Assembly (NCBI GenBank): GCA_015350385.1
Contig: WNKI01000003.1
Location: 498,644-562,643, forward strand
DNA length: 64,000 nucleotides
Reading direction: 5' to 3'
DNA from: Aculops lycopersici
Lineage: Eukaryota; Arthropoda; Arachnida; Trombidiformes; Eriophyidae
Shown here piece after piece: positions 1-10,926 of this stretch. The notes below the pieces were generated by a model. That model had not been told where the DNA came from and did not search any database. It was given only the letters and a program-made list of their open reading frames with translations. The first letter of the stretch is position 1. Each line of letters starts with the position of its first letter. The position numbers and the translations under genes are program-made.

Positions 1-51
1 CATCAGTACTATCTTCTATCGAGAGGATAATCTATTTTGAGTTACAAAAAC

Positions 52-1434
52 ATGAACAAAGGTGGATCCGATGATTCCCTAAATAATAGTGATGTTGTTC
101 CCATCTGTTGGTCCTCCTCCAGCTCATCGTCTTCACTATCAGATGATGCACCCACATCCAATAAGCATTACTTGAATTCATTGATGTCCAATGATTTTAG
201 CCAACCATACAAACTTGGAAATCATCAAACAATGATGAACAATTACGGACAAGATCTTTACGTAGATTATCAATCAACACATCATCGTCCAATTCTTGGA
301 TCTAGTCAAAGGGGTCAGATCGATCGGTCTCAAAACACCTTGGCTTCCTTGTATGGGGAATCATCAGCTTTAGCTTCAAGTGCACTGACTTCTGGAATAC
401 CAGATGTTGTTCCAGACCCAAGATCAATAGCTCTGAGACCCGATGAATCATTTGGCTTGAGGTGCAATGACCAAAATGATAAAAACAACTTGAACAGATT
501 AATTTTAGGCCGAAGAAGAGAGTACTATAATAAGACAAGAAACATGGCCTCCCCACTCGGTGATCATACAAGTAGTAACATCATCAGCAATGCTGATATT
601 GACAATGATTACAGTATTGATCAAGAGGAAATATATCACAACAATGAACCTGCACCAATAGCACTTCCAGGTTTAACTGGTCCATCGGAACATAGCGGCA
701 ATATGATTACAAAAGGTATATGTCATCGTCTTTTGGATTATGCTACTCTAGAGGAGATGGAGGATTACATTGAAAGTAGCCGAGAAGTTATCGAAGATGT
801 GATTAGCATTATCCGTGAAGCGCCAGCATACAGGAACTATAATATTAGCGACTATCAGATCGACTACTCTATCAAACAATCATTCAATCCGAACTTTTGG
901 CTCGATCGTGAGCCTGTAGTAACAACCGCTGACGGTAATTGCCAGTATCATGCCGTTTCTATGAGTTTGACCGGAAGCGAGCTATATACTCCCGAAGTTA
1001 GACTGGCTGCCGCGGTGGCAGTTCTCGATAACAGGGAGTACTTCGAGTCCATACTTAGATTAACTGACAAAGGTAGTGTTTACGAGATGATGCGAACAAT
1101 CCTAAGAAGTTACTCCTGGGGCGATGAGACAACATTGAAGGCGATTGCAATAGCAATCAACAAGAGGATATTTCTCTACACCTGTAACTTTGGTAGAAAA
1201 GACTACGACATGGTGAGGACTTTAAGCAAAGAAGAGCTTTTAGACGCATTCAGAGAGAAAAAGTATAGAGGTGGAACGGGGATACATGCTTACGCCGATC
1301 CTCTTATACATGTACCGGCGAATGATTACATTATGCTGTTCCACAAGTCGGAACATTTCATCGCAGTTTTGCCAACAACTCCTCAGCCTACAATGTTTGA
1401 GCCTTACAATCCCATTGTACCAGTCTTCGACTAA
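52..1434 (+). CDS. OTU-domain (ovarian tumour) cysteine protease-like protein
   Basis: Single open frame of 460 residues if translation starts at the ATG at 52; the frame is open only back to 31, so an upstream exon cannot be excluded. The first ~280 residues are Ser/Asn-rich and look disordered. The C-terminal part resembles an OTU peptidase: an Asp-Gly-Asn-Cys-Gln-Tyr motif puts the likely nucleophile at Cys297, with Asp294 three residues before it, and a Glu-His-Phe-Ile-Ala-Val motif puts the likely catalytic His at 435. OTU enzymes cleave ubiquitin chains. This version (NCQYHA where many have NCLFRA) belongs to a divergent branch also found in mobile elements and vertnin-like proteins, so substrate is unknown. 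The polyadenylation hexamer AATAAA overlaps the stop codon, and the next gene converges only 40 bases away. Confidence 0.8.
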   Translation: MNKGGSDDSLNNSDVVPICWSSSSSSSSLSDDAPTSNKHYLNSLMSNDFSQPYKLGNHQTMMNNYGQDLYVDYQSTHHRPILGSSQRGQIDRSQNTLASLYGESSALASSALTSGIPDVVPDPRSIALRPDESFGLRCNDQNDKNNLNRLILGRRREYYNKTRNMASPLGDHTSSNIISNADIDNDYSIDQEEIYHNNEPAPIALPGLTGPSEHSGNMITKGICHRLLDYATLEEMEDYIESSREVIEDVISIIREAPAYRNYNISDYQIDYSIKQSFNPNFWLDREPVVTTADGNCQYHAVSMSLTGSELYTPEVRLAAAVAVLDNREYFESILRLTDKGSVYEMMRTILRSYSWGDETTLKAIAIAINKRIFLYTCNFGRKDYDMVRTLSKEELLDAFREKKYRGGTGIHAYADPLIHVPANDYIMLFHKSEHFIAVLPTTPQPTMFEPYNPIVPVFD

Positions 1435-1474
1435 TAAATTGTAACCGGAATCGTTGGTAATTGTAGGCTCTAGT

Positions 1475-2209
1475 TTAATCTCTAGGAGAAATTTGCAGTA
1501 TTAAACATGTCACCTGAGATCCTACTTTCCCTCCAAATTGAAGCTTAGGTGTCTCTATTCTATCTAATATTTCTATCTTGAGATCGTTAGGCTTCTCGTA
1601 TTCCAAAACTGGTAGAAGCTCTTCCTCTGTGTGATTACAAGAAGCGAGGATAAATATACTCGTTCTGTGGGCTATAGAATATATGGATCTCATGTATTGA
1701 TATTTGGATCTGGTTAATTTCTCCTCTGATTCGCTTGCTATGAGACATATTGCGTCGTATGTTCCTACATCAATTAGAATGTTGTACCTTTTCCCTTCAC
1801 GACCTACTATACTTTTGAGCTCTTCTTGGTTTAGGAAGTCGCATTGCTTGATTTCTGGCACACCACAAAGTGTCATCGTGGAGAGTATCTTGTTGGCCAG
1901 TTCAACTGCACTCCTCGAATAATCGATGCCTGTAACTTGAATTTTATCACTCGGTGGTTGCGACTTGAGGGCCTGGCCGATCATGTTGAGCAATGTAAAA
2001 ACCAGGAATCCATTGCCGCAACCAATATCGATAATATTGACCCTTTGATCAGATAGCTTATGGGCCAACAAGTGTTTTAGGGCCCAATCGCAAATCTTTC
2101 TGCTTAGTCCCCTTCCGAACCAAACATCACCATCCTCTCCACTATCAGCAAAGTTAGCTAACTCTTGTTTGTAGTGATCCTCCCAGAAATTGTTCTCCCT
2201 GAGACTCAT
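1475..2209 (-). CDS. EEF1AKMT2: eEF1A lysine methyltransferase 2 (METTL10/Efm4-type)
   Basis: Intronless, 244 residues, a normal length for the family. It is a class I SAM-dependent methyltransferase. The N-terminal FWEDHYKQEL and DVWFGRG segments match the family signature (a Trp-Asp-x2-Tyr start and a Glu/Asp-x-Trp-Phe-Gly box). SAM motif I is IIDIGCGNGF at residues 59-68, followed by the acidic GIDYS strand and a DVGTYDAI motif. Family members methylate a lysine of elongation factor eEF1A in the cytosol. The start is an ATG at 2209 followed directly by the conserved N-terminus. The gene converges on the OTU gene with 40 bases between stop codons, so the 3' UTRs must be tiny or overlap. Confidence 0.9.
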   Translation of the reverse strand: MSLRENNFWEDHYKQELANFADSGEDGDVWFGRGLSRKICDWALKHLLAHKLSDQRVNIIDIGCGNGFLVFTLLNMIGQALKSQPPSDKIQVTGIDYSRSAVELANKILSTMTLCGVPEIKQCDFLNQEELKSIVGREGKRYNILIDVGTYDAICLIASESEEKLTRSKYQYMRSIYSIAHRTSIFILASCNHTEEELLPVLEYEKPNDLKIEILDRIETPKLQFGGKVGSQVTCLILQISPRD

Positions 2210-2669
2210 ATTAAAAATAATGAATTTAATGTTGAAAGCTCTATAGTTGATGATGTTATGAAGGATCTTGATTCAGGAACACGTGTGTAAGGGCTACCGC
2301 CCCTTCACGTCGCGTCGGGGTTTGCCGGGACTAGCCCGCACGCCACTCGCAATTCCGCCACGCCCCTTTTTATTCATCACGTTATCACCTCGTATTGCAT
2401 CATCTTTGTCGCCTTTGATTTTTTACCAAGGAACGACTTCAGCAAGCTTTTGAGGGTTGTAACTTCATGGTAATCCCATTGAATATGTGTAGAGCCATAC
2501 TGTAAACAATGCAACCGAGGACACATACGAAAGGTTGTTCTGAATTGACCAAACTTAGCTGACTACATTTGATGATTCGAGGTAGCTAACAGGTGGACTA
2601 CAAGACTAGAAGTATGTTTAATGATCGAACAAATAACATCCCGCATTTGAAACATTTACACCTAGCTGA
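2210..2669. other. Intergenic, GC-rich patch
   Basis: The gap lies between the methyltransferase start and the 3' end of the filamin-like gene, both on the minus strand. About 2280-2375 is markedly GC-rich compared with its surroundings. I checked it for tRNA-like features and did not find a convincing B-box or acceptor stem. No coding sequence recognised. Confidence 0.4.
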
Positions 2670-3446
2670 TCAATTTCGCACCATAACGGTGAACGGACTA
2701 CCATTTACGTGGATATCGTCAATCCTGATATTGATTAGATAGGTACCGGCAAAAGTTGGCTTGTAGAACATTGAGTATGTGCCATCGAAGTTGTCTTGTA
2801 ATTTGACCATCGCCGCGCAACGAGGTGGACTCTTAACCGAGGCGCGCAATTTATGATCCTTCAGAAAAACTTTTCTGCAATCAATCAAAACTTCGTTATA
2901 CTCTTGTGATTTGCCATACTGTAATCCTTTTCCTCCCACCTTAACCTTTTGCGTCATCTCCTCCACTGTGGGCGCCGGCCCGCCGCCCTCCACTTTGAGC
3001 TGTTGTGTTGGGTTAGTTTTTTATTCAAATTATAGACGACTCGAGAGATGAAAAGCAATCAAAACTTATACAGACAACAATACTTACAATATAAGGACTT
3101 CCTTCAAGATGCTTTCCGTACCACATGAGTGACAATTTGTACTCACCCTGATGTAATGAAATTTAAGTTTAGAGTTAGATTTGTTTCGTGTCGTGAAATC
3201 TTGGCTTTTTCCTGAAATCATACTTACGGCTACTTTTGGTATATAAGAAACTTCGAGGGCCATATCGTTGGTGGCCGTCGTCTCAAAGATGGGCCTTGAT
3301 GGGCCTTCGATATGAAAACTTAACGCCAGGCCGCCGTCGGTTCCTTCAATGCGAAACTTGCATTCCTCACCTACACAACCACCTGTTAAACCAGGACCTT
3401 TGGCAATCACCGTGGCCGGATCTATCAAACTATTTCTTCTGGACAT
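2670..3446 (-). CDS. Small filamin-type immunoglobulin-repeat protein (three exons)
   Basis: Assembled from three exons: 3228-3446, 3088-3147 and 2670-2999 (219, 60 and 330 nt; 202 residues). Both introns have GT-AG ends (donors GTAAGT). The first two exons encode one filamin/ABP280 repeat, with the conserved AKGPGL start, IEGPS core, and SYIPKVA-GEYKLSLMWYG and GSPYI strands restored across the first junction. Exon 3 encodes a second repeat ending in HVNGSPFTVMV before the stop. Filamin repeats are Ig-like modules that crosslink actin and dock membrane receptors. Classical filamins have two actin-binding CH domains and 15-24 repeats; I see neither more repeats nor CH domains on the minus strand up to 6 kb. 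It may be a short gene or the 3' end of a gene whose 5' exons are distant. The ATG at 3446 is provisional because the frame stays open to about 3524. Confidence 0.75.
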
Positions 3447-3524
3447 ATTAGAATTTGAATTGAAGTGAGATGATGAGTTTTTATATCGACTTCCGTTTTG
3501 AATTCCAACTGAAAGTTGAGGCAA

Positions 3525-6059
3525 ATAAGGAATAAGAATATAATTGTTTGCTCAAATTTGACGGTGACGGATGTAAGATTTTCCTCTCGTCGGTCTTGAT
3601 GATTTCTTCTTTCACTTGCAGATTGAACTTGACCTTCACTGAAATCCTGTCAAAATGGCAACTTATATCACTACAACTAAAGCGGATTGAATTGATGCTA
3701 AACTAATGATCTTGTGGCTGGCATGGGAATTTAACTAGACTACATAGACTAGAAGGCTTACCCAAGAGTTCGACAGCTGGGCAGAAAAGTCTGTCTGTCT
3801 GTCTGTCTGCTCAACCTGAGAAGGATGAATATTCTGTTAATTAAGTTGCCGTCTAGTGGGTTAGTCGAACGGTCGATTTGCCAAGAATAATAGATGGTGC
3901 AAGAAGCAGAGGAGGTAAGTTAATAATTCATATCTCACCTCTTCAACTCACTCACTCGCTCACGAGAGAAACTCTGTCTCTCTTTCTCGCTCCCGCTCTA
4001 TCTCTAGCTATTTTGACCAAATATTATTTAGTCCTCTCAACACCATCTTACTGTTGCGCACGAGCTTTTCCCTTGAAAAGTCTACCCGTTTCAAAGAGTA
4101 ACCACGAACATTTAGGCAAGATTGTCTATGTATCTACCACCAAGAGCTCAAACGCAAACAAACTTCGTCGACGACGAGGACAACAACAAGAACGCATATG
4201 ATAGAAGCGCGTATTGAGTTGCTCATTCAGTTTTTCGACAAAATTTGCATGAGAGTTCCGTCGGTAGGGCCGAGGTGGCCACGTAGTTGGTTGGATACAA
4301 AATGAGGGAGTTCTTTGTATCTTCTATGAGAAGAGCAAAGAAAGCTTGTTGCTCGGGCCACAAGAAAAGCTAGAGTTATAAACAACTGAACAGTGATGCG
4401 CTTCAGCCAACATCATCACTATGCGGCGAGCCTCGAAGTTGAAGGGATTGAAGGGAACTATCAGGTAGACGTGGCGTTAGTAATGGCAGCCGTTGTCGTT
4501 GTCCCGATTCGAAGTTGACTCGAGGAAGCCACATGGGAACAAACGACCGACACACGACATCGCCAACGACGAAACTTGATGATGCTACCTAGCGACGACG
4601 TCGACCAGAAAGTATGAGATGAAACTAAGTTTTTCAGTTCAGTTGATTGAACAGCTAAAAGCAACTTGCTTGCTCTGTGAGAAAGTCAAGCAGGTGAACG
4701 TGAAACTTGACTAGTGTGGTTTCAAATCTGAAAGCAAGAGTTGGCGGCGATTTTCTGGCCCCATGGAAGCATAACGAATTGGTTGTAGCTCTTAGAGCGA
4801 TTTCCATCCTCTTGCTTCTCATACAACTAACTCTATTAGAGAGTTAGGCGAGTAAGGCAAAACCTCTTACTCTTTTACTCTTTCGCTTATGTGAGAAAGA
4901 GAGATTGAAACATTTTTAAACAAACCACATGGGAATAGGCTTTCAAGAGAATCAAATCTAAAAGCGCATAGCGACAACGCGCACTGTTGCTATGCGCCTA
5001 ACCGTCTAGCCAATCAAACGTTCAGCCAAAACTTATTCTTTACACTAAAAAACTCTACTAACCGTGAATTTACTACCAGTGCTAGTTACGCAACAACAAC
5101 AACCCTGTCGACAAAGGACAACAGCGCCTCAGCAGGCGACAACAGAGATAATTTCAGTGGGCTACCTGCTGCTATGGCAGCTGACTCCGTCTTCGAGACC
5201 GAAGCCAATTCTTGGAGCGAGGATAATGCGCATCGAGTGAGACCCCCCAATTAGATGGCTTGTCGAATCTACCTCCGACTTGGCCTCCTCCTCATGCTCA
5301 GTCTTCTCGAACCCGATGGCCCCCGGATTAGTTAGTTAACTTAAACTAACTAATAGCGGCAACCTGAGCCCCTCGTTGTCTCGTCCCTCATCTTGGCAAA
5401 AGGTTTCGCGCGGATAGCACAGTAAGTTTTCCGTCTGGCAAGCAAAATTTTGTTGTCAATGCCTCTGCTGCTGCAGCCATAACCAAGGAGTCTGCATTCT
5501 TTCAATAATCAAAGCGAGTAAACTTGTATTACTATGAATGAATTTGGTTATGTGGACTTCTGATATCTCTCGAGTCGAGAAAATCGACTTTGGATACAGC
5601 CAATCCCAAAAGTTTGAGGAACTGGCTTCGTGAACGTTTTGCATCTGTGAGACTAGCAGGACTTTTTTACCGAGCGATTCATACCCGAGCACTTGACATC
5701 AGACATATGTCGACATTTTTTCACAGAATATTGGCTAATTTAGTTTGACAAATGTTGGCCATTCATCATGCATGCAGCTACTATACCAAATCCACGCCAA
5801 ATCTACAGGTAAATTATCATCAGGATTGAATGCACAAAATTCAAAATGCATACGCCCATTCGCGTGCTGAAAACTAAGCCAAATCGACAACCGCTGCCGT
5901 CGCAATCGTCGATCGCTCATGAGTTATGACACTCGCACATGGTTTTGTTTTGTTTACCTTTCTATTGCTCGCTCTCTTAGTTTTTCATCAAGTCTTGCAA
6001 ATTATTGGATTCCAAATTAGAATTCTGTAATTACACATGTAGAATTCCTATATTACTTA
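3525..6059. other. Intergenic region without a recognised gene
   Basis: Mostly non-coding, with pyrimidine-rich stretches (3950-4020) and a CTGT tetranucleotide array. Short minus-strand frames at 5456-5692 and 5735-5920 match no family I know. The second begins 139 bases upstream of, and divergent from, the IMPACT gene and could be an exon or chance. Confidence 0.4.
3789..3809. repeat. (CTGT)n microsatellite
   Basis: Five tandem copies of a CTGT tetranucleotide, directly readable. Confidence 0.9.
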
Positions 6060-6638
6060 ATGATCCTTAGGATACCTAGGCGTTTATTTTGCATCAGCCC
6101 TGTTGTTTCGTCTACCCCAAAAAGTGGAATGTCGGACTCGGACTTCGAGCCGGTTATTGCACACGGCGAGAGCGTAGTGGATAGGAAGTCTGTTTTTCAG
6201 GGCCATTCGGCGGCAATTCATCAAGTTGAACATGTACAGATTGTTTTAAATAAATTAAAAGAGAATAAGAAGATTGAGAATGCCTTCCATAATATGTGGG
6301 CCTACAGGATAGACAAGCGTGATTCAACCGCACGAGTCGCTAGCAACTCGTCGTATATTTTGCAAGATTGTGATGACGACGGCGAGGCGGCAGCCGGCGG
6401 CCGTTTAATGACTCTCTTATCCATATTGAATGTAGTTAATGTCATGGTTGTTGTCACTCGATGGTATGGCGGCATTCAATTGGGACCAGCTAGATTCAAG
6501 CATATAAACAATGCAGCTAGGGATTCTCTGGTAAAGGGAGGCTTCGTTAACGATGGGCTACAAGGCGATCAGGGCGCCTCCTCTAGTGGCGCCTCCAAAT
6601 CTAAATCGGGCAAGAAGTCCAAATTAAAAAAGAAGTAA
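6060..6638 (+). CDS. IMPACT/YIH1 (UPF0029) family protein lacking an RWD domain
   Basis: Intronless, 192 residues from the ATG at 6060; a second in-frame ATG at 6129 (Met24, followed by SDSDFEP) is the more ordinary family start. Residues ~30-160 form an IMPACT N-terminal-type fold: DRKSVFQGH, NMWAYRI, DCDDDGEAAAG and VVVTRWYGGIQLGPARF are hallmark motifs. Eukaryotic IMPACT/YIH1 inhibits GCN2 signalling by competing for GCN1 through an RWD domain, but this protein has no RWD domain, so GCN1 binding cannot be assumed; in layout it resembles the short bacterial YigZ-like forms. The C-terminus is a basic Lys/Ser tail. The first 23 residues (MILRIPRRLF...) are Arg-rich, acid-free and amphipathic, as in a mitochondrial presequence. 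The stop codon lies 22 bases from the converging bursicon stop. Confidence 0.88.
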   Translation: MILRIPRRLFCISPVVSSTPKSGMSDSDFEPVIAHGESVVDRKSVFQGHSAAIHQVEHVQIVLNKLKENKKIENAFHNMWAYRIDKRDSTARVASNSSYILQDCDDDGEAAAGGRLMTLLSILNVVNVMVVVTRWYGGIQLGPARFKHINNAARDSLVKGGFVNDGLQGDQGASSSGASKSKSGKKSKLKKK

Positions 6639-6660
6639 CCATTGAAACATTTCGTTGGAT

Positions 6661-7860
6661 TTATCTCTGATCGTTACTTGAAACTCCATCATTGGCATCT
6701 CCTGCCATTGCGTCGACTAACTCCTGAGGTCTCAGGTTCTCGCGGCCGAGATCTGTACAAGCGCGACAAAGGCACTCGACTGGGGCGTAAGTTTTGACCT
6801 ATTGACAAGGGATAACAACGGCGATAATGTTAGTTGAATTCAGTTGATATCGACGAGGAAGAGAGTATTTATGAGAGAACAAGTGTTACGTAGGAGTGAG
6901 ACGAGGTCAAAAGTTGGCACTCTTCAAAGACACCTGCAGCTCACCTTTCTGTAGGGCGGTTCCAGAGAAGGACAATCCAAAGTGAAAGTCGCCTCTTGTA
7001 GGCTTGCCTGTTGACAACAGGAGCAGGAGCGCTCGTGTTGCCAAAATTTAGAGGATGATGTCTGAAAATGTTCCAGATAGATATTTACAGAGAGGAATTT
7101 GAATTTGAATTTCAATAGTTAATTTAACTTGTCTCTTTTCGCCGCCCGGGAGTGATAGAATGAAGCGGCAGAGGATATTTCAAAGTTTTTATGGCTAACC
7201 TTCTATGTTTGTGTGAGGCATCAACTCTCGATTCTATTTCATGTTTGTTAGGTTCGGACATGAAATTATAGATACCATCAGCACCAGCAACAATAACAAA
7301 GCATTACTCACCTGCACGTAAGACGGACATGTTCCGGAGCAGGCAAAGGAAGCTATGGCCTTCGGATGGCAACCATCCTGATGTAGGAGGTGAACGATTT
7401 GCACCATCTGACACGAAGATCCCTTGTACGAGATCGGAGTTAAGGTTGAGTCAGCCTGTGAGCCAATTGAAACAATATCACCGCCGCCATTGGGCGAGGC
7501 GACAGGACCGGTCTTGGCAGTGGCACTCGAGAATGAAGAGGGCGACGAGATAGAGCCGCGCGGCTTTACAGTCTCAACCTCAACATTCTGGAGAACGGCG
7601 GCCAGTTTTGCTGGAGAGATGAATTTATTTGATAGTAGCCATTTAGTGATCATATCAACGGCAACTGGCGCCGCGAGCTCGACTTCGGTAGCTTGCTGTT
7701 GTTGCTGCTGATAAGCGTACAGTTTACCTGGAAAAGTAATTGCAAGTAGCAGGGCGAGTGCGCTCACAGTCACGGCGAACAATGGAGCTGGCACTGCAGA
7801 GAATCGCAGGTGGTTGCGATTTATTGGCGACGCACGATGACTTTGAATGACTTCTATCAT
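6661..7860 (-). CDS. Burs: Bursicon alpha subunit (cystine-knot neurohormone)
   Basis: Three exons: 7312-7860, 6945-7061 and 6661-6798 (549, 117 and 138 nt; 267 residues), all joins GT-AG and in phase 0. Residues ~25-49 are a hydrophobic signal sequence. The cystine-knot domain runs from Cys150 (SSCQMVQIVHLL) through FACSGTCPSYVQ, then WQHERSCSCCQ and CPSLEPPYRK in exon 2, and APVECLCRAC in exon 3. That gives 11 cysteines, the number expected for bursicon alpha. Bursicon alpha pairs with bursicon beta to activate the LGR2/rickets receptor, driving cuticle tanning and wing expansion in insects. Two oddities: about 100 residues, with a poly-Gln run, separate the signal from the knot (usually a few tens), and a ~32-residue acidic tail follows the last Cys. 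No bursicon beta was seen in the window. Confidence 0.93.
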
Positions 7861-8191
7861 GATTCTTATCTATTATTTGCCTTGTCTTCTCTCCTCTTCT
7901 ATGTTTTGATGTCTTGTTGCTCAATGTTATCTTTCTACAAGGAGGATTCTTGAAGCTTTATTTTGATCACCATCCTCGCAGCCTGATAGTCTCACTGAAC
8001 TTGTAATCCGTAATCCATCGTGACATGTTTATGGTGAAACTTCCTTTTAGACGACAAATTCCATATGCGATGGCCCCATTATTTGCAGACCAATTGATTG
8101 ATTGATCTCCAAGCTTAGATGACACAACATCTTTAAAGTTGAAACATTAGTCTCCATCCGACCACAAGCCGAGCGACTTGATCGAAGCTCG

Positions 8192-8211
8192 TAATCAATC
8201 AATCAATCAAT
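8192..8211. repeat. (TCAA)n microsatellite
   Basis: Tandem TCAA units, directly readable. Confidence 0.85.
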
Positions 8212-9963
8212 TGTCAGCATCAACCAGCTGAATGCTTGCTATTGGCACTCACACAACAACATTATGATGGCCGCGTGCCACTTTACCAGGTGACTTCAAT
8301 AGCAACTTGTAGAAACAGCTTTGTGGTGGAAGGGTGACGGCTAGCTAGCGGATCGAATGGATGCGCAGATGACTTGAGTGACGTCCAAAATCCGCAACAT
8401 CCTGTGGATTATCCACTCAACTTTAATGCTTTTTGCTCGCTCACTCGCTTATGGTATCAAGACTTTAGAAACTAGCTTTCGATGGTTACGATCGATGATG
8501 GTAGTCACTTTAAACGCAGCGCGCTTTCCATACGAGAGAGCGCAAAGTTAGCGTTAATCTCAAGCGATGAGGAGTTGTGCATTTGTGTTTGAGTCAAGTT
8601 AATGTTGGTTTCGTATACCATATTGATACGTCATACATTTACTTCCATTCTTGCACATGCAATGCATCGACTCTCTCGCGGCTTCAGGAAGTCAAAGTCC
8701 ATTGCACAGGTGACCAGGAGTTGGCTCGAGAAAACTTGCGCGCTATTTAGGCGCAAATCAGTGAAGCCCACTAAACTGATTGATTGACGTCCAGACAAAT
8801 TCGATGTTATCAGATTGTTTCCATCAGCAGTGGCCCAAACAATTGTGTGACAACAAATGACTACTGAGCAAGGTAGCGGTAGGTGTGTTGATTCATTGAA
8901 ATGATGACGACGGGGACAAAATGAACATCCAACACGTGAGAGTTATGCGGCCTAACGATTCACCAACTGCAAGATGGAAGAATTTTTCCAACAACTTCCC
9001 TATGAGACACAGATATACTTCAACTTGAAACGCGCAAACTTGTCTCTCTCCTCCTCTTTTTCTATGAGAATTGCACTACCAGCTACTACACAACCAAACC
9101 ACCTGTCAGCAGTGCATGAACACGCCAAGCCACTCGCTCACCTGCCTCTTCAATGGCAGTGTCAGAACTCCTGAGGATAATTGATTGGCCGACTGGCTGT
9201 CGGGGGGCGCGCATGCGTCTATTTGTACCCATTGGCGCGCTATGAGTTATTCAATACGTTAGTAAGACAACCACTTGTTGTGCTTGAGGGTGGAATCCGT
9301 ATAAATCGAAATAATTTCAACTCTTAGCTCCAGAGATTCGATTGGGTATTAATACCAACACACGTAGGTGCACTATGCAAGGGTGAGTGAGTCTTACCTC
9401 AATTTGAAATCAGTTCAATCGCAAAAGACCGCAAGTGCGAGATTGGAGATCGATAAAATAGCAACAACTACTACAAATTGAAAGCGGCAAGTGGAGGACA
9501 GTAGCGACAAGCAGCAAGTCTAACAGCAGGTTCTTAGCATAAAAGTTAATGTAATAATCTAGCAATCGCAGTAATTTGAACAGCAAGACTAAAAGTAAGT
9601 AGCATTAGCGGTTATCGATGGGCCTAATTTAACTTGGTACGCGAGGCGAAGCTTATGAGACATAACACAGATCAAGACCATCGTGCTTAGACCGTGTAAA
9701 AGTGGTGGTTGTTGCCTAGATGTTGTGTCGGCTTCTAGACGCTCCCTGTCTCGTTGGGCTCTTGAGACGCACAAGCGGCACACAAGTAGTTTAGATCCGC
9801 CATCAAGATCGTCGACGAGCAAGATCGAGACCACGACGGTGGTGGTGGTCTTGGAGCTGAGGCTTCGTTACAAGTTACAAGTGAAGGCAACTTGAACTCT
9901 CGCTCTTCTTGACTGAAACTATCCTCCTCTACAACTTCGAGACTCTCGCTAATTGCTCTTGTT

Positions 9964-9981
9964 ATTATATATATATATATA
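9964..9981. repeat. (AT)n microsatellite
   Basis: Uninterrupted AT dinucleotide run. Confidence 0.85.
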
Positions 9982-10623
9982 CAATACAAGCCTCCGTGAA
10001 CTTGGCGCTCTCTTCGTAGTCGTAGTCGTGGTTGTCAGTGGGAGAGGTGCCAAGTGTCTTGGTAGAATTTTTAATCAATCACCAGTAACTGATATAATCT
10101 TGTCGGTAGAAGGCAAGCAACCAACTCGCCCCTCGTTAGCTTGTTAAGTTAAAATGGCACACTAGCTATCGGTTGTAGGTGTAAAACACGTTGCTTTCTC
10201 CAACTTGCCACTCCGTCGACCACGACGTCGACTCGGCAATCCTACTCACACAGGCACTGGCCACGATAGACTTTGTAATAACAACAAGTGGCGCCCAAAG
10301 GCTCGTTGTATAGTAGACTCTTGGGGAGTGTGTAAGGTGCGAGAGAAAATATTCAATTTTTTCCCTCTGATCACTGGTCTTAAGAAAGGAGACATCGTCG
10401 TCGTCGTCACAATCATCATAGAAACAGTAGTGTTAATAGTAGTTGGGGTTGTTGCCGCTAGTTTTATATTTCTTTGACATCACAAAGGTGTGATTATCAA
10501 CTTAGTCACCAACAACATTCATTTCTAAATCGAAATTTGGAGCCCGTTCTTCATCCGCGACCATCTCTTTACTCTGAGCATCTCTCTAGTGGACCCCCGG
10601 GCGGTCAATTGGGGGAAAGTTAT

Positions 10624-10641
10624 AGAGAGAGAGAGAGAGAA
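10624..10641. repeat. (GA)n microsatellite
   Basis: AG/GA dinucleotide run about 290 bases upstream of the hydrolase start. Confidence 0.85.
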
Positions 10642-10926
10642 GCTTGTTTCTGGTGACGCAACAAAATATAAGCTGTTAAATTACGACTCAAGCAAAAGCA
10701 GCTACAGAAACAATTGTATTTGTAATAATAATATTTATATTTACAACTCGCACTTCCTTCTATACTCCCACAATTACTACAGTAGCAGCTCAAGCACAAT
10801 TGGAAAATCAACAAGTGTCAAGAGTCTAGTTCTAAGCTTAGGGAGCAAACTAATTGAGAATATCATATTATAGATATACATATACATATCTATATAACTT
10901 GCAATTATAATACAATAACGAGCAAG

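Larger units (their letters stand above)
7861..10926. other. Intergenic region without a recognised gene
   Basis: About 3 kb upstream of bursicon and of the SERHL-type gene. It contains TCAA, AT and GA simple repeats and many short frames without family resemblance. A TATA-like AT-rich palindromic stretch (10871-10897) sits just upstream of the hydrolase start and may belong to its promoter. Confidence 0.4.

Noticed and set aside
2280..2375. GC-rich patch considered as a tRNA or structural RNA
   Set aside because: No consistent A and B boxes or cloverleaf arms.
5735..5920. 61-codon minus-strand frame divergent from the IMPACT gene
   Set aside because: Not similar to anything known and no continuation exon found.
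10862..10897. AT palindrome TATAGATATAC/ATATCTATA
   Set aside because: Simple AT-rich palindrome, common by chance; noted only as possible promoter.
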